DNA from: Alteromonas mediterranea DE
Lineage (GTDB): Bacteria; Pseudomonadota; Gammaproteobacteria; Enterobacterales; Alteromonadaceae
Reading direction: 5' to 3'
Length of the DNA stretch: 64,000 bases
Assembly: GCF_000020585.3 (NCBI RefSeq)
Contig: NC_011138.3
Location: forward strand, 460,001-524,000
The translations under genes and the position numbers were made by a program. Of the stretch, positions 1-10,306 are shown piece after piece. A model generated the notes under the pieces. That model was not told where the DNA came from, searched no databases, and saw only the letters and a list, made by a program, of their open reading frames with translations. Position 1 is the first letter of the stretch. Every line of letters begins with the position of its first letter.

Positions 1-470
<470 letters not shown>

Positions 471-471
<1 letters not shown>

Positions 472-510
472 ACAACGCCTAAAAGGCTTCGAAGAGAAGT
501 TGGCGTTGTA
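471..510 (+). other. 23S-5S spacer stem
   Basis: A 9-bp perfect inverted repeat (TACAACGCC at 471-479 and GGCGTTGTA at 502-510) starts just after the mature 23S end. It probably folds in the precursor transcript and may be part of rRNA processing. The rest of the 23S-5S spacer (511-694) contains no tRNA gene. It does contain a second imperfect hairpin at 649-682, just before 5S. Confidence 0.45.
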
Positions 511-694
511 AGCAAAGACAAGCTAAAAGCAAGATAGAGTAAAATGTAAGTTACTCACTGATTGAATTAATATTAAACTTTCCGATTTGTTAGTTATTAA
601 GCAACGATGATTAAATAGACTCTAAAGAGTACTGTTAGTCCTCCTTGCGCAGAAGTCACGACAAAAAGCATCGTGATTCTGCACTAAAAGTTTT

Positions 695-811
695 TCCTGG
701 CAGCCATAGCGATACGGTACCACCTGAATCCATTCCGAACTCAGAAGTGAAACGTATTAGCGCCGATGGTAGTGTGGGGTTTCCCCATGTGAGAGTAGGA
801 CACTGCCAGGT
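695..811 (+). rRNA. rrf: 5S ribosomal RNA
   Basis: The complete 5S rRNA gene is recognised from CCTGGCAG at the 5' end pairing with CTGCCAGG at the 3' end. The conserved internal block CCGAACTCAGAAGTGAAAC is followed by the loop E/D region GCGCCGATGGTAGTGTGGGG. Its length of about 117 nt fits. It follows the 23S gene in the same orientation and ends just before a strong terminator. Ends are accurate to within 1-3 nt. Confidence 0.97.
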
Positions 812-818
812 CCAGAAG

Positions 819-843
819 AACCCGCCTAACGGCGGGTTTTTTG
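819..843 (+). terminator. rrn operon terminator
   Basis: AACCCGCC and GGCGGGTT arms enclose a TAAC loop and run into six Ts. This is a classic Rho-independent terminator placed 8 nt after the 5S gene, closing the rRNA operon. Confidence 0.93.
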
Positions 844-925
844 CTTTCTGACCCCATTATTTGTGTGTTGTCAGTATTTCTAGACATTCTTATTCGATAA
901 AAGCCTTAATAGAATCGACTTACTT

Positions 926-954
926 TTAGCAATGTGCAGGTTTTTTGGTAAACT
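926..954 (+). promoter_or_regulatory. possible ilvE promoter
   Basis: TTAGCA (926-931) and TAAACT (949-954) are separated by 17 bp, 42 bp before the ilvE start codon. Each hexamer matches the sigma-70 consensus at four of six positions. The call is by eye; other -10-like AT-rich stretches exist nearby (for example at 963-968). Confidence 0.35.
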
Positions 955-995
955 CTTGCGAATAATATTTTAGTCGAAGTAAATAGGACGAACTA

Positions 996-1997
996 ATGGC
1001 CGTATTCGGTACAGTATTCATGCCACAAATGGCGCTTGCTACCTTTGTCAACGATAAGTGGACTGACACCGAATTTGTCAGTGCAGACAGTATTTCACTT
1101 CACCCTGGTGCGCACGTGCTTCACTATTCAAGCACTTGTTTTGAAGGCTTAAAGGCATTTAAACACGAAGATGGCAGCATCAATATTTTTAGAATGGACA
1201 AAAACATTGAGCGTTTTGCGCAAAGTAGCCGCCTTCTAAATTTGCCTGAAATAGATAAAGCGCAAGTTGAAAAGATGATTATCGATATTGTTGCTAAGTA
1301 TGCCTCTGAGGTTCCTGAGCCTCCTGGCTCTATGTACATTCGTCCTACTCACATTGGTACAGAAGCGTCCATTGGCAAAGCAGCAGCACCGTCAGCAGAT
1401 TCGATGCTATACGTATTATTGTCTCCAGTCGGTGATTACTTTGCGGGCGGAGCAAAGCCACTTCGCTTGTTACTAGACGAAACAGGGATGCGCTGTGCAC
1501 CGCATATGGGAATGGTAAAAAGTGGCGGTAATTATGCCAGTGCATTACCACCTATTCTCAAAGCCCGCGCAGAAGTTCAGGCTGATCAAATACTGTTTTG
1601 TCCTAATGGTGACGTTCAAGAAACCGGTGCAGCAAACTTCTTACTTATTGACGGTAACGAGATCATTACAAAAGGGTTGGACTCTAGCTTTTTGCACGGC
1701 GTAACCCGTGCAACCGTTCTTCAAATTGCTAAAGATCACGGCATGAAAGTAAGTGAGCGTGATATTACAGTTGAAGAGCTATTAGAACGCGCTGCAAAAC
1801 CAAATACAGAAGCTGCGCTATCTGGTACAGCGGCTGTGCTTACGCCAGTGGGTACTTTTATTCATAACGACAAAGAGTATCAGGTTGGAAGCGGAGAAGC
1901 AGGCCCGGTGACAATGAAACTTAGACAGGCGTTAAATGATATCCAATGGGGTAAAGCCGAAGATACCCACAACTGGCTAGTCAAAGTGCCAAACTAA
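996..1997 (+). CDS. ilvE: branched-chain amino acid aminotransferase
   Basis: Fold-type IV, PLP-dependent aminotransferase that catalyses the last step of leucine, isoleucine and valine synthesis, using glutamate as amino donor. The 333-residue protein resembles the longer, eukaryote-like (type II) BCAT branch: the PLP lysine is K175 in the motif VKSGGNYA. The segments CFEGLKAF (48-55) and ETGAANFLL (BCAT signature) are also clear. The start is supported by AGGA about 8 nt upstream. The gene stands alone after the rRNA operon and is followed by a bidirectional terminator shared with gpmA. No biosynthetic ilv or leu partner genes lie next to it, so it is not part of an ilv operon here. Confidence 0.95.
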   Translation: MAVFGTVFMPQMALATFVNDKWTDTEFVSADSISLHPGAHVLHYSSTCFEGLKAFKHEDGSINIFRMDKNIERFAQSSRLLNLPEIDKAQVEKMIIDIVAKYASEVPEPPGSMYIRPTHIGTEASIGKAAAPSADSMLYVLLSPVGDYFAGGAKPLRLLLDETGMRCAPHMGMVKSGGNYASALPPILKARAEVQADQILFCPNGDVQETGAANFLLIDGNEIITKGLDSSFLHGVTRATVLQIAKDHGMKVSERDITVEELLERAAKPNTEAALSGTAAVLTPVGTFIHNDKEYQVGSGEAGPVTMKLRQALNDIQWGKAEDTHNWLVKVPN

Positions 1998-2020
1998 ACT
2001 AGTCATAGTTAGATACCCAT

Positions 2021-2047
2021 AAAAAAGCCTGCTTCAGCAGGCTTTTT
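2021..2047 (+). terminator. bidirectional terminator between ilvE and gpmA
   Basis: A GCCTGC/GCAGGC stem with a TTCA loop is flanked by six As on the left and five Ts on the right. It can therefore end transcription of ilvE (+) and of the convergent gpmA (-). Confidence 0.93.
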
Positions 2048-2067
2048 AGTATTTAAAAGGTTTACGC

Positions 2068-2814
2068 TTATTTCGCTTGGCCTTGTTTAGCAACTGCATC
2101 CATCATTGCTTTTATTGCATCAGCATCGCCAAGATACTCTTTAGAGATTGGCTTAAGGTTTTCATCTAGTTCGTATACTAGTGGCACACCTGTAGGGATG
2201 TTAAGACCTAATACTTCTTCGTCTGACATACCATCTAAATACTTAACAAGTGCGCGAAGGCTGTTGCCGTGGGCCGCTATAATTACACGCTTACCAGCTT
2301 GGATGTCTGGGCGAATAACATCATGCCAGTAAGGTAATACACGTTCGATAGTAAGCTTGAGGCTTTCACCACGTGGCAAAATATCAGCATCTACATTGTT
2401 ATAACGCGGGTCGTGACCTGGGAAGTGTTCACTATCGTCTTCAACCGCCGGAGGTGGGATATCGAAGCTACGACGCCAGATTTTCACTTGCTCTTCGCCG
2501 TGCTTAGCAGCAGTTTCCGCTTTGTCTAGACCGGTTAGAGCACCGTAATGACGCTCGTTCAGACGCCAGTGACGCTCAACTGGAAGGTAGTGTTGACCCA
2601 TTTCTTCAAGGGCAATATTAAGCGTTTTGATTGCTCGAAGGAGTACAGACGTATATGCCTGATCAAATGTAAATCCAGCATCTTTAAGAAGCTGACCTGC
2701 GGTCTTTGCTTGTGCTACACCAGTGTCGGTCAAGTCAACGTCGTGCCAGCCTGTGAAACGATTTTCTAAGTTCCACTGACTTTCTCCATGACGAATAAGT
2801 ACCAATTTATACAT
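2068..2814 (-). CDS. gpmA: 2,3-bisphosphoglycerate-dependent phosphoglycerate mutase
   Basis: Glycolytic enzyme interconverting 3- and 2-phosphoglycerate through a phosphohistidine. The 248-residue protein has the histidine phosphatase signature RHGESQWN near the N terminus (phosphorylated His), LNERHYGAL with the catalytic glutamate, and the second active-site histidine in [10 protein letters not shown]. Its length is as in E. coli GpmA (250). It is monocistronic, convergent with ilvE, and shares the terminator between them. Confidence 0.97.
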   Translation of the reverse strand: MYKLVLIRHGESQWNLENRFTGWHDVDLTDTGVAQAKTAGQLLKDAGFTFDQAYTSVLLRAIKTLNIALEEMGQHYLPVERHWRLNERHYGALTGLDKAETAAKHGEEQVKIWRRSFDIPPPAVEDDSEHFPGHDPRYNNVDADILPRGESLKLTIERVLPYWHDVIRPDIQAGKRVIIAAHGNSLRALVKYLDGMSDEEVLGLNIPTGVPLVYELDENLKPISKEYLGDADAIKAMMDAVAKQGQAK

Positions 2815-2990
2815 AGTTGGGTTACCTGCGGCGTTAAAGTGAAATAGTCTGAGATAATTCCAGAAGTTGGACGTTCAGACGTATATTTAAAAACTGCTGT
2901 TATCATCCTTGATTGGCGCTTAAAAATCCAGTTTAAGCGGGTATAAAATCGCAGGTAAGACGTGTCTTTGCCGTTCAGATAAGAGATTTG

Positions 2991-3452
2991 TTAAATAAAC
3001 CGTGTCAGGTCTGGATGGGCAACTTTTATCCACTCTTTCATTGAGGGTTCTTCAATAAAGCTAAAATCTTCAAAATCAAACCCTGGCGCGACTGTGCAAC
3101 CTACAAGTGAGTAGTCACCCATAGTTGCAGCTCCCTGAAAATTGCCCGCCTCAACCACTTCAACATAATCGTTGTTGTCACCACCTATACGGCGTTCCCA
3201 TAACTGCTGTTTCTGAATTTGGAATAGCTGTAAAGGAGCACCTTCATAGTGATTCCATACTTCATCATGTAAAACGCGATGAAAGCGACTGACTTGGCCC
3301 TTAAGTAAAAGAAAATAGATATGGGTGAGTGCTGGACGGCTGGCACCATGGACATAGGATGTAGTCTTATTTTCTGAACGAAAAACCTGACGATAAAAAC
3401 CTCCCTCGGGATGAGGTTCAAGTTTGTACTTCTTAATAAGCGGATGGGTCAT
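2991..3452 (-). CDS. cupin_5 family protein (DUF985)
   Basis: A 153-residue, single-domain cupin of the DUF985/cupin_5 family, recognised by the opening KYKLEPHPEGGFYRQ, the central HRVLHDEVWNHYEG metal-site region and the C-terminal GCTVAPGFDFEDF block. The cupin barrel can bind a metal through the histidines of HRVLHDE. The biochemical role of this family is not established, so no function is assigned. It has its own transcription unit upstream of gpmA on the same strand, with a 176-bp gap. Confidence 0.85.
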   Translation of the reverse strand: MTHPLIKKYKLEPHPEGGFYRQVFRSENKTTSYVHGASRPALTHIYFLLLKGQVSRFHRVLHDEVWNHYEGAPLQLFQIQKQQLWERRIGGDNNDYVEVVEAGNFQGAATMGDYSLVGCTVAPGFDFEDFSFIEEPSMKEWIKVAHPDLTRFI

Positions 3453-3926
3453 GATAACTTCGTATTCTTGTTATTGCTTTTTTACCGTTGCTCGTCCTTC
3501 AATGACTTTCTGAGCATGTATTAAGGCATTAGGCGTTTAGCGTGGTAATAAGCATACCGCTTGCAAGATTATAAGAAAATAAGAATGTTGCATATTTGTA
3601 AATGAGTGAGGTGCATGACATTTCATTCGTAATAACTCTCTCCTTGTTGGCCAAGGCCAAGAGCTTCTATTTGAACATAAAGGCCAATTATTCTAACTGG
3701 TTGCTTTTCGCTGATAGGGAACACTTTTTTTGCTCACCTCTTTAGAAGCTTATGTTTAAACGAAAAGGGGCGATACGAATAACTAATAATAGGTGAACTT
3801 TTTTTCATGTTAATGCCGTACAAACTTGAAAATAACGCGACGGATTAAACACGTCGCTCGTTTCTTGCATTGGCAAACTTGAAACCTAGACAAAATTCAT
3901 GAACAGGCAAAGAAGGATGAGAGCGT
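3453..3926. other. spacer between DUF985 and acnA; candidate acnA control region
   Basis: This 474-bp divergent spacer holds no gene that I can support. It does contain an 11-bp direct repeat, CAAACTTGAAA, at 3821-3831 and 3874-3884 (start-to-start 53 bp). Between the copies is an inverted repeat, GCGACG (3837-3842) and CGTCGC (3852-3857). The second repeat ends 42 bp before the acnA start, so this may be an acnA control region. A ribosome binding site AAGGATGAG precedes the acnA ATG. Confidence 0.4.
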
Positions 3927-6644
3927 ATGACATATAAGTCTTTTTCGCAGCTTGAAGTAAACGGCAAAAACTTCAAGGCGGTCAATTTTGACAGTATAGG
4001 TAATCAGTATGCGCTCGACCGGCTACCTTTTTGTATCAAAATTCTTCTCGAGAACCTAATCCGACATGAAGATGAAGAGTTCGTTTCTAGTAGTGACATT
4101 GAGCAAGTGGCTAAGTGGGACACTGACAACCACGCTGATCACGAAGTATCATTTGTTCCGGCACGAGTTATTCTTCAAGACTTTACCGGCGTTCCTGCCA
4201 TAGTCGATTTAGCAGCAATGCGAGATGCAGTTAATCGCTTGGGAGGCGATGCACAAGCAATTAACCCTTTGAACCCGGTAGAGCTGGTCATTGACCACTC
4301 TGTAATGGTTGATCATTTCGCTGAAGAGAATGCATTAGAAAAGAATACCGATATAGAGATTGAGCGCAATAAAGAGCGTTATCAATTTCTAAAGTGGGGG
4401 CAGTCTAGCTTTGATAATTTCAAGGTAGTGCCCCCGGGCCGAGGCATTGTTCACCAAGTTAATTTAGAATACCTAGCTCGCTGCGCGTTCACCAAAGAAC
4501 AGGATAGCGAAACCTTGGTTTATCCGGACACCTTGGTTGGAACAGATTCTCATACCACTATGATCAATGGTCTTGGCGTATTAGGCTGGGGTGTGGGTGG
4601 CATAGAAGCGGAAGCAGCAATGTTGGGGCAACCCGTGACCATGTTGCTGCCTAAAGTCGTTGGCTTTAGATTATCAGGTAAGCTACCTGCTGGCGTAACG
4701 GCCACTGATATGGTTCTCACCATCACGCAGCAGTTACGAGAGCATGGTGTAGTGGGCAAGTTTGTAGAATTTTTCGGCCCCGGCCTTAAACATTTAACTA
4801 CAGCTGACCGAGCGACTATCGCGAATATGGCGCCAGAGTACGGTGCAACCTGCGGTATCTTCCCCATTGATGACGTAGCCCTAGATTACCTGCGTTTAAC
4901 CGGTAGGGACGAAGACCAAATTGCCCTGGTAGAAGAGTATGCTAAGTTTAGCCAATTGTGGCATGACGACCATTCAAAAGATGCTCAGTATCACGAAACC
5001 CTTGAATTAAACTTAGATGAGGTTGTGCCTTCACTTGCTGGCCCTAAACGCCCTCAGGATAGAATTGCATTAGACAAAGCGGCAGAGGCATTTAATGAAT
5101 GGCATCGCTCGCAAATTGACGTAAAAGTTTTAGATGAAGAAACGGATCTTATTGCCGAAGCCGGACTAGGTACCTCGGATGATGTGGATGAAGATCACGA
5201 TTCTTTCGTGGAATTCAGGGGAAGCAAGTTTAACTTAGAAGATGGTGCGATTGTTATTGCAGCAATCACTAGTTGTACGAATACCTCAAACCCTTCAGTG
5301 CTGGTTGGTGCCGGTCTACTTGCTAAAAAAGCTGCTGAAAAGGGATTAACGCGGAAGCCTTGGGTAAAAACCTCATTAGCACCTGGTTCGCAGGTAGTAA
5401 CTCAATATTTAGAAGATGCAGGTTTGATGGACCCATTAGAGTCTTTAGGATTCAATTTGGTCGGTTACGGATGTACAACGTGTATCGGTAACTCTGGGCC
5501 GCTTCCTGACGCCATCACCGACGCGATTAGAAAAGCGAAGCTTACAGTAACGTCTGTACTTTCTGGCAACCGCAATTTTGAAGGCCGGATTCATCCAGAT
5601 GTAGCGGCAAACTACTTAGCTTCTCCACCGCTTGTGGTAGCTTATGCACTTGCAGGTAATATGAATATCGATATTACCAAGGAGCCTCTTGGTCAAGCTA
5701 GCGATGGTGCGCCAGTTTATTTAAAAGATATTTGGCCAACTGAAGATGAAATTCAACAGTATATTGCGAAAAACGTGACAGGCGATTTATTTAAAGAAAA
5801 ATATGCTGACGTGTTTAAAGGTAGTGGTGAATGGAATGAGCTAGAAGTTAGCAAAACGTCTGTGTACGACTGGCCAGAATCTACCTATATTAAACATCCG
5901 CCTTTCTTTGAAGTTATGGAGAAAGAGCCTGAAGCACTAACGGCAATCGAGAACGCGCGATGCCTGGTTAAAGTGGGAGACTCTATTACCACTGACCATA
6001 TTTCGCCCGCCGGTGCTATTGCCAAAGACAGTCCTGCAGGTGAATATTTACAGGCTCAAGGCGTGTCGCCGAAGGACTTTAACTCGTATGGCTCTCGACG
6101 AGGAAATCATGAAGTTATGATGCGTGGTACCTTCGCCAATGTACGTCTTAAAAATCAACTCGCACCTGGTACAAGAGGCAGCGCAACGACGCACTTCCCA
6201 AGTGGCGATAGTATGTCAATCTTCCATGCTGCTATGCGTTATAAAGATGACGGCGTGCCAGCCGTTGTAATTGGCGGCAAAGAATATGGTACGGGGTCTA
6301 GCCGCGACTGGGCGGCGAAAGGCCCATCACTCATGGGCGTAAAAGCAGTATTAGCGGAAAGCTACGAACGAATTCACCGCTCGAACTTAATTGGAATGGG
6401 AATATTACCACTTCAATTTAAAGAAGGAGAAAGCGCAAGTACTTTAGCGCTTAAGGGTAACGAGTCTTTTTCAGTTGGCGCAGTGGAGCGTGGTCAATCG
6501 GAGGTAGAAGTTAAGGCGGTCACTGATGATGGTGAAACAACGGCCTTTATGATGGATATCAGAATTGATACATCAAACGAGTTTACTTACTTCGAGAACG
6601 GCGGAATTCTGCACTACGTGATTAGGGAATACTTGAAGAAGTAG
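3927..6644 (+). CDS. acnA: aconitate hydratase A
   Basis: [4Fe-4S] dehydratase interconverting citrate and isocitrate in the TCA and glyoxylate cycles. The 905-residue protein has the AcnA/IRP1 layout: three aconitase cluster-binding domains followed by the swivel domain. The cluster cysteines are seen in TSCTNTSNPS and in GCTTCIGNSGPL (CxxC). Substrate-binding sequences SGNRNFEGR and GSSRDWAAKG are intact. Length matches AcnA rather than AcnB. Unlike the prp-cluster aconitase AcnD, it has no methylcitrate genes around it, so it is probably the general or stress-induced aconitase. It is monocistronic with a strong terminator. Confidence 0.96.
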   Translation: MTYKSFSQLEVNGKNFKAVNFDSIGNQYALDRLPFCIKILLENLIRHEDEEFVSSSDIEQVAKWDTDNHADHEVSFVPARVILQDFTGVPAIVDLAAMRDAVNRLGGDAQAINPLNPVELVIDHSVMVDHFAEENALEKNTDIEIERNKERYQFLKWGQSSFDNFKVVPPGRGIVHQVNLEYLARCAFTKEQDSETLVYPDTLVGTDSHTTMINGLGVLGWGVGGIEAEAAMLGQPVTMLLPKVVGFRLSGKLPAGVTATDMVLTITQQLREHGVVGKFVEFFGPGLKHLTTADRATIANMAPEYGATCGIFPIDDVALDYLRLTGRDEDQIALVEEYAKFSQLWHDDHSKDAQYHETLELNLDEVVPSLAGPKRPQDRIALDKAAEAFNEWHRSQIDVKVLDEETDLIAEAGLGTSDDVDEDHDSFVEFRGSKFNLEDGAIVIAAITSCTNTSNPSVLVGAGLLAKKAAEKGLTRKPWVKTSLAPGSQVVTQYLEDAGLMDPLESLGFNLVGYGCTTCIGNSGPLPDAITDAIRKAKLTVTSVLSGNRNFEGRIHPDVAANYLASPPLVVAYALAGNMNIDITKEPLGQASDGAPVYLKDIWPTEDEIQQYIAKNVTGDLFKEKYADVFKGSGEWNELEVSKTSVYDWPESTYIKHPPFFEVMEKEPEALTAIENARCLVKVGDSITTDHISPAGAIAKDSPAGEYLQAQGVSPKDFNSYGSRRGNHEVMMRGTFANVRLKNQLAPGTRGSATTHFPSGDSMSIFHAAMRYKDDGVPAVVIGGKEYGTGSSRDWAAKGPSLMGVKAVLAESYERIHRSNLIGMGILPLQFKEGESASTLALKGNESFSVGAVERGQSEVEVKAVTDDGETTAFMMDIRIDTSNEFTYFENGGILHYVIREYLKK

Positions 6645-6666
6645 AAAAGTAGCTTAAACATTAATT

Positions 6667-6702
6667 AAAGCGACGACTCGAAAATCGAGGCGTCGCTTTT
6701 TA
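6667..6702 (+). terminator. acnA terminator
   Basis: AAGCGACG pairs with CGTCGCTT around an inner CTCGA/TCGAG stem and runs into a T-tract. It lies 23 bp after acnA and just before the convergent Sel1 gene. The A/T flanks are compatible with use in both directions. Confidence 0.9.
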
Positions 6703-6708
6703 TATGTA

Positions 6709-7203
6709 TTAGTAATAACGTTTTTCGCAAATGATCTCTTTGATGTTAGAACCAATAGCGGCGCGCTTTTCACAGCGTAAGTCCTGAGCTTTTGCACCAT
6801 ATAGAGAGATGTATTCGTCTACATAGGGCTGTAGAGCAGTAATGTAGCCCTCAGGAAGGGCTTTTTTAATTTGACGGTATGAACGATTCCATTCAGCCGT
6901 TTTTTGTTCCATCGCTACGCTCAACCATAGCCAACCTTCCTCATAGTTAACAGGCGTTCCCCACCCTTGAAAGTACATCTGCGCTAGATAATATTGACCT
7001 TCTTTGTTACCCATCTTTGCTGAGGCGGTTAGCTTCTTTAATGCTTTTTCGTACTTTTGCGCTTTTAACGCATGAAGCCCTAATTCTAACGTTGATAGAT
7101 ATTCCGCTTTCCAGATGTGATTCTTCGTTTTACTTTGTGCCAGCGTAGAGCCTGAAAACGTTAAACACGAGATAGTTACAGCGAGAGTAATAAGCTTTTT
7201 CAT
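6709..7203 (-). CDS. secreted Sel1-repeat protein
   Basis: A 164-residue exported protein. A signal peptide (positive MKK, hydrophobic core, cleavage near STLAQS at about residue 22) is followed by two helical Sel1-like units, including GNKEGQYYLAQMYFQGWGTP with the expected small and aromatic positions. The C-terminal part has two cysteines (CEKRAAIG and ICEKRYY) that could form a periplasmic disulfide. Sel1 proteins usually act as protein-protein adaptors; no partner is evident from the neighbours. An AAGGAAGGG ribosome binding site and an AT-rich TATATATA promoter-like stretch lie upstream on the minus strand. Confidence 0.75.
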   Translation of the reverse strand: MKKLITLAVTISCLTFSGSTLAQSKTKNHIWKAEYLSTLELGLHALKAQKYEKALKKLTASAKMGNKEGQYYLAQMYFQGWGTPVNYEEGWLWLSVAMEQKTAEWNRSYRQIKKALPEGYITALQPYVDEYISLYGAKAQDLRCEKRAAIGSNIKEIICEKRYY

Positions 7204-7342
7204 TGGGAATCCCTTCCTTTTTTATCTATATATATACTGTATTTTGCACACTATGTGAACCGTGCGAAAGTACAGTTTTTAGCGGTGCACAGCTAGTGGG
7301 AAAACTCGCAGCCACACTAACTAGCTAGCTAATAAGTGTGGT

Positions 7343-9559
7343 TTATTCTCCACCAACAATTTGAACTTGCGCTAAATCCGTATCACCCTTTATGACTTTA
7401 TAAATAGCGTCTTGAACGAGGGTACGCATTCCATCTTTAGCGGCCTGAACTTTCATATCTGCTACGCTTGCTTCTTTGTATACAAGGGAGCGTAGTTCGG
7501 GCGTCATACCCAATAGCTCATGCACACCTGTACGCCCTTTATAGCCTGTATTGCCACAGGCTTCACAGCCGTTAGCCTTATACAGTTCAAGGGGCGTTTT
7601 CACGTTCAGCTCAGCCATGAGCTCTTTACCGTATTGACGCTCGATGAACGCTATGTCGGTTTCAGTGGCGATATACTTCTCTTTACAGTTGCCACATAAG
7701 GTACGAATGAGGCGTTGCGCCAAAATACCCACACAGGCATCTGAGAAGTTAACCGGATCAAGGCCTAAGTCGAGTAAACGGGTAATGGTTTCGGGTGCAG
7801 AGTTAGTATGCAGTGTCGACAGCACTAAGTGACCCGTTAAAGACGCTTCTATACCGGCGTGCGCCGTTTCTTTATCACGCATCTCACCAATAAGAATAAT
7901 ATCTGGGTCGGCACGTAAAAATGCGCGCAACGCTGCAGCAAAGTTAAAGCCAATCTTAGGGCTTACTTGAACCTGTTGCAGACCAGGCTGGGTAATTTCT
8001 ACTGGATCTTCGGCCGTCCAAATTTTCTTTTCAGGTGTATTTAAATAGCCCAAGATAGCGTGCAGGGTAGTGGTTTTACCCGAGCCTGTTGGACCCACAA
8101 CAAGTAAAATGCCGTGAGGCTTTTTAATCATGTCTTCTAGTCGGGCACGGTTGCTAGGCGCCAAGTTCATTTTATCAATAGGCATGGCACCACCTGATGC
8201 CAATATCCGCATTACTACGCCTTCACCCGCTACCGTTGGAATAGTGGCTACACGAACTTCTACAAGCTGCCCGTTCATTCTAAATGCGAGCTTTCCGTCT
8301 TGGGGCACCCGTTTTTCCGCAATATTCAAATTCGACATTATCTTGATGCGTGCAATAACGGCACTATGGTGAGAATTTGGCACTTGGTTCATATCGCGAC
8401 AAACGCCATCAACTCGCATCCGCACCCGTGTTGGCGCGTTTTTTTCTGGGTCTATATGGATATCTGAAGCATTAAGGCGTTTAGCGTCATGTAAAATTCT
8501 GCTTACCAAGCGCACTACCGCCGGCGCGTCGTCCGATAGCTCATCAATTTGTTCATCGCTGTCTTCCGCTGACGACCCAATTTCATCGAGAATGTCACTC
8601 ATCTCTCCTGGGCCGCTGCTACCGCTATGTTCGCCTAAGTATTGCAAAATCAAATTTGGCAGGCTGACAGCAATTTCATAACTATCTATACCCATAGCGC
8701 TTTCTATTTCCATGAGAAGCGCAGCATTATTGGGTTCTGCCATTAATACAATAGGCTTGTCATGCGCGTCGGCAATCACCGCTACGTAGTTCCTTTTTAA
8801 ATAAGAAACATTTAAACGACTTTCGTTTTCAAACCTGTGGTACTTATCGGGTAGGTAAGGAATGAAAGGAACCTGATAGTGAATAGAGAGGGAGTTACCA
8901 ATCTCATCTTCTGAGATTCGGTACTCAGATACTAAGCGTTGGATAAACGCTTTTATATCTGGCGTAGTAGCTTGAATATCCTTAAGCGTGGCTTCTTCTA
9001 AAAGACTCTTGTGAACTAGAAGGTCAAAGGGATTATGGGTGCCCCCTAATTCGAACCTGAATTTATCACCGAGTATGAGCGCAAGCGCATTGCCAAGCTT
9101 TAAATCGTCCTCAGTGAACGCGCCATCGTTTTTATTTATAATTTGTATAACACCCATCAACACGCCGGCGTTCATAATCGGCACACAGAGAATGTTTTGA
9201 GTTTTAAAATCGCTGTCTTTATCGAACCTGCCGTCGAAGCGCAAACGAGGGTGAATACTTTGAAGTAATGTGGGGTTGTAAGGGTCGTCGATAACTACGG
9301 GTTTTTGAGAAAGGGCGACATAGCCAGCAATTGACATAGGGCTGATAGGCACTTTTATCTCAAGGGTTTCTTTACCCGTTTTAAAACGCGCAACCAAGTC
9401 TTGATGCTGACGACGGCGCTGGAAAATACTCATGCGCTTGGCATCGAACAGTCCTAGTATCATAGGCTCTAAAAGACCATATGCATCTAGTAATGTAGAG
9501 TGGTTGTTTAGGATGCGTTTTATTTGTGCAAAAGTTTGCTGATTATTCACTACTTCCAT
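7343..9559 (-). CDS. GAF-domain GspE/PilB-family secretion ATPase
   Basis: Hexameric AAA-like ATPase of the type II secretion/type IV pilus family. From M32 of the longest frame it has 738 residues. An N-terminal GAF-like region (about residues 1-190) precedes a T2SSE N-domain (SEDEIGNSLSIHYQVPFIPY) and the motor domain. The motor has Walker A GPTGSGKTTT, an Asp box, a Walker B-type region DPDIILIGEMRD, a His box HLVLSTLHTN, and zinc-binding cysteine pairs CGNC and CEACGNTG. The internal start at 9559 is chosen because the 31-residue extension has no ribosome binding site and lies outside the conserved region. There are no pilus or secretion genes nearby, so it is an orphan motor. Its substrate machine is unknown. 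Confidence 0.85.
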   Translation of the reverse strand: MEVVNNQQTFAQIKRILNNHSTLLDAYGLLEPMILGLFDAKRMSIFQRRRQHQDLVARFKTGKETLEIKVPISPMSIAGYVALSQKPVVIDDPYNPTLLQSIHPRLRFDGRFDKDSDFKTQNILCVPIMNAGVLMGVIQIINKNDGAFTEDDLKLGNALALILGDKFRFELGGTHNPFDLLVHKSLLEEATLKDIQATTPDIKAFIQRLVSEYRISEDEIGNSLSIHYQVPFIPYLPDKYHRFENESRLNVSYLKRNYVAVIADAHDKPIVLMAEPNNAALLMEIESAMGIDSYEIAVSLPNLILQYLGEHSGSSGPGEMSDILDEIGSSAEDSDEQIDELSDDAPAVVRLVSRILHDAKRLNASDIHIDPEKNAPTRVRMRVDGVCRDMNQVPNSHHSAVIARIKIMSNLNIAEKRVPQDGKLAFRMNGQLVEVRVATIPTVAGEGVVMRILASGGAMPIDKMNLAPSNRARLEDMIKKPHGILLVVGPTGSGKTTTLHAILGYLNTPEKKIWTAEDPVEITQPGLQQVQVSPKIGFNFAAALRAFLRADPDIILIGEMRDKETAHAGIEASLTGHLVLSTLHTNSAPETITRLLDLGLDPVNFSDACVGILAQRLIRTLCGNCKEKYIATETDIAFIERQYGKELMAELNVKTPLELYKANGCEACGNTGYKGRTGVHELLGMTPELRSLVYKEASVADMKVQAAKDGMRTLVQDAIYKVIKGDTDLAQVQIVGGE

Positions 9560-9720
9560 ATTCTCACTTCTGATAAGGACGGCGCTTATCCCATAATGCT
9601 TACGAATTTGTATTAAGGATACCAAGATATATCTATACCGCGAAAGCAACAATACTACTTATAGACAGTTACATACACAGTTTAAATCTAAAAATAAGTG
9701 TATAAAAAGCAAACTGCCTC

Positions 9721-9748
9721 TTGCATTGCCTCTGACTTTCTGTATAAT
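9721..9748 (+). promoter_or_regulatory. S10 operon promoter
   Basis: TTGCAT (9721-9726), a 16-bp spacer and a perfect TATAAT (9743-9748) form a strong sigma-70 promoter, about 230 bp before rpsJ. The distance leaves room for a long untranslated leader, as in other gammaproteobacterial S10 operons. Confidence 0.75.
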
Positions 9749-9755
9749 TCGCGCC

Positions 9756-10288
<533 letters not shown>

Positions 10289-10306
10289 TAAGAGAGGGTT
10301 ATAACA

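Noticed and set aside
511..694. Possible tRNA in the 23S-5S spacer
   Set aside because: No cloverleaf, no TTCRANY T-loop and no acceptor stem could be found.
645..851. 68-codon open frame across the 5S region
   Set aside because: It lies over the 5S rRNA gene and the rrn terminator; chance frame.
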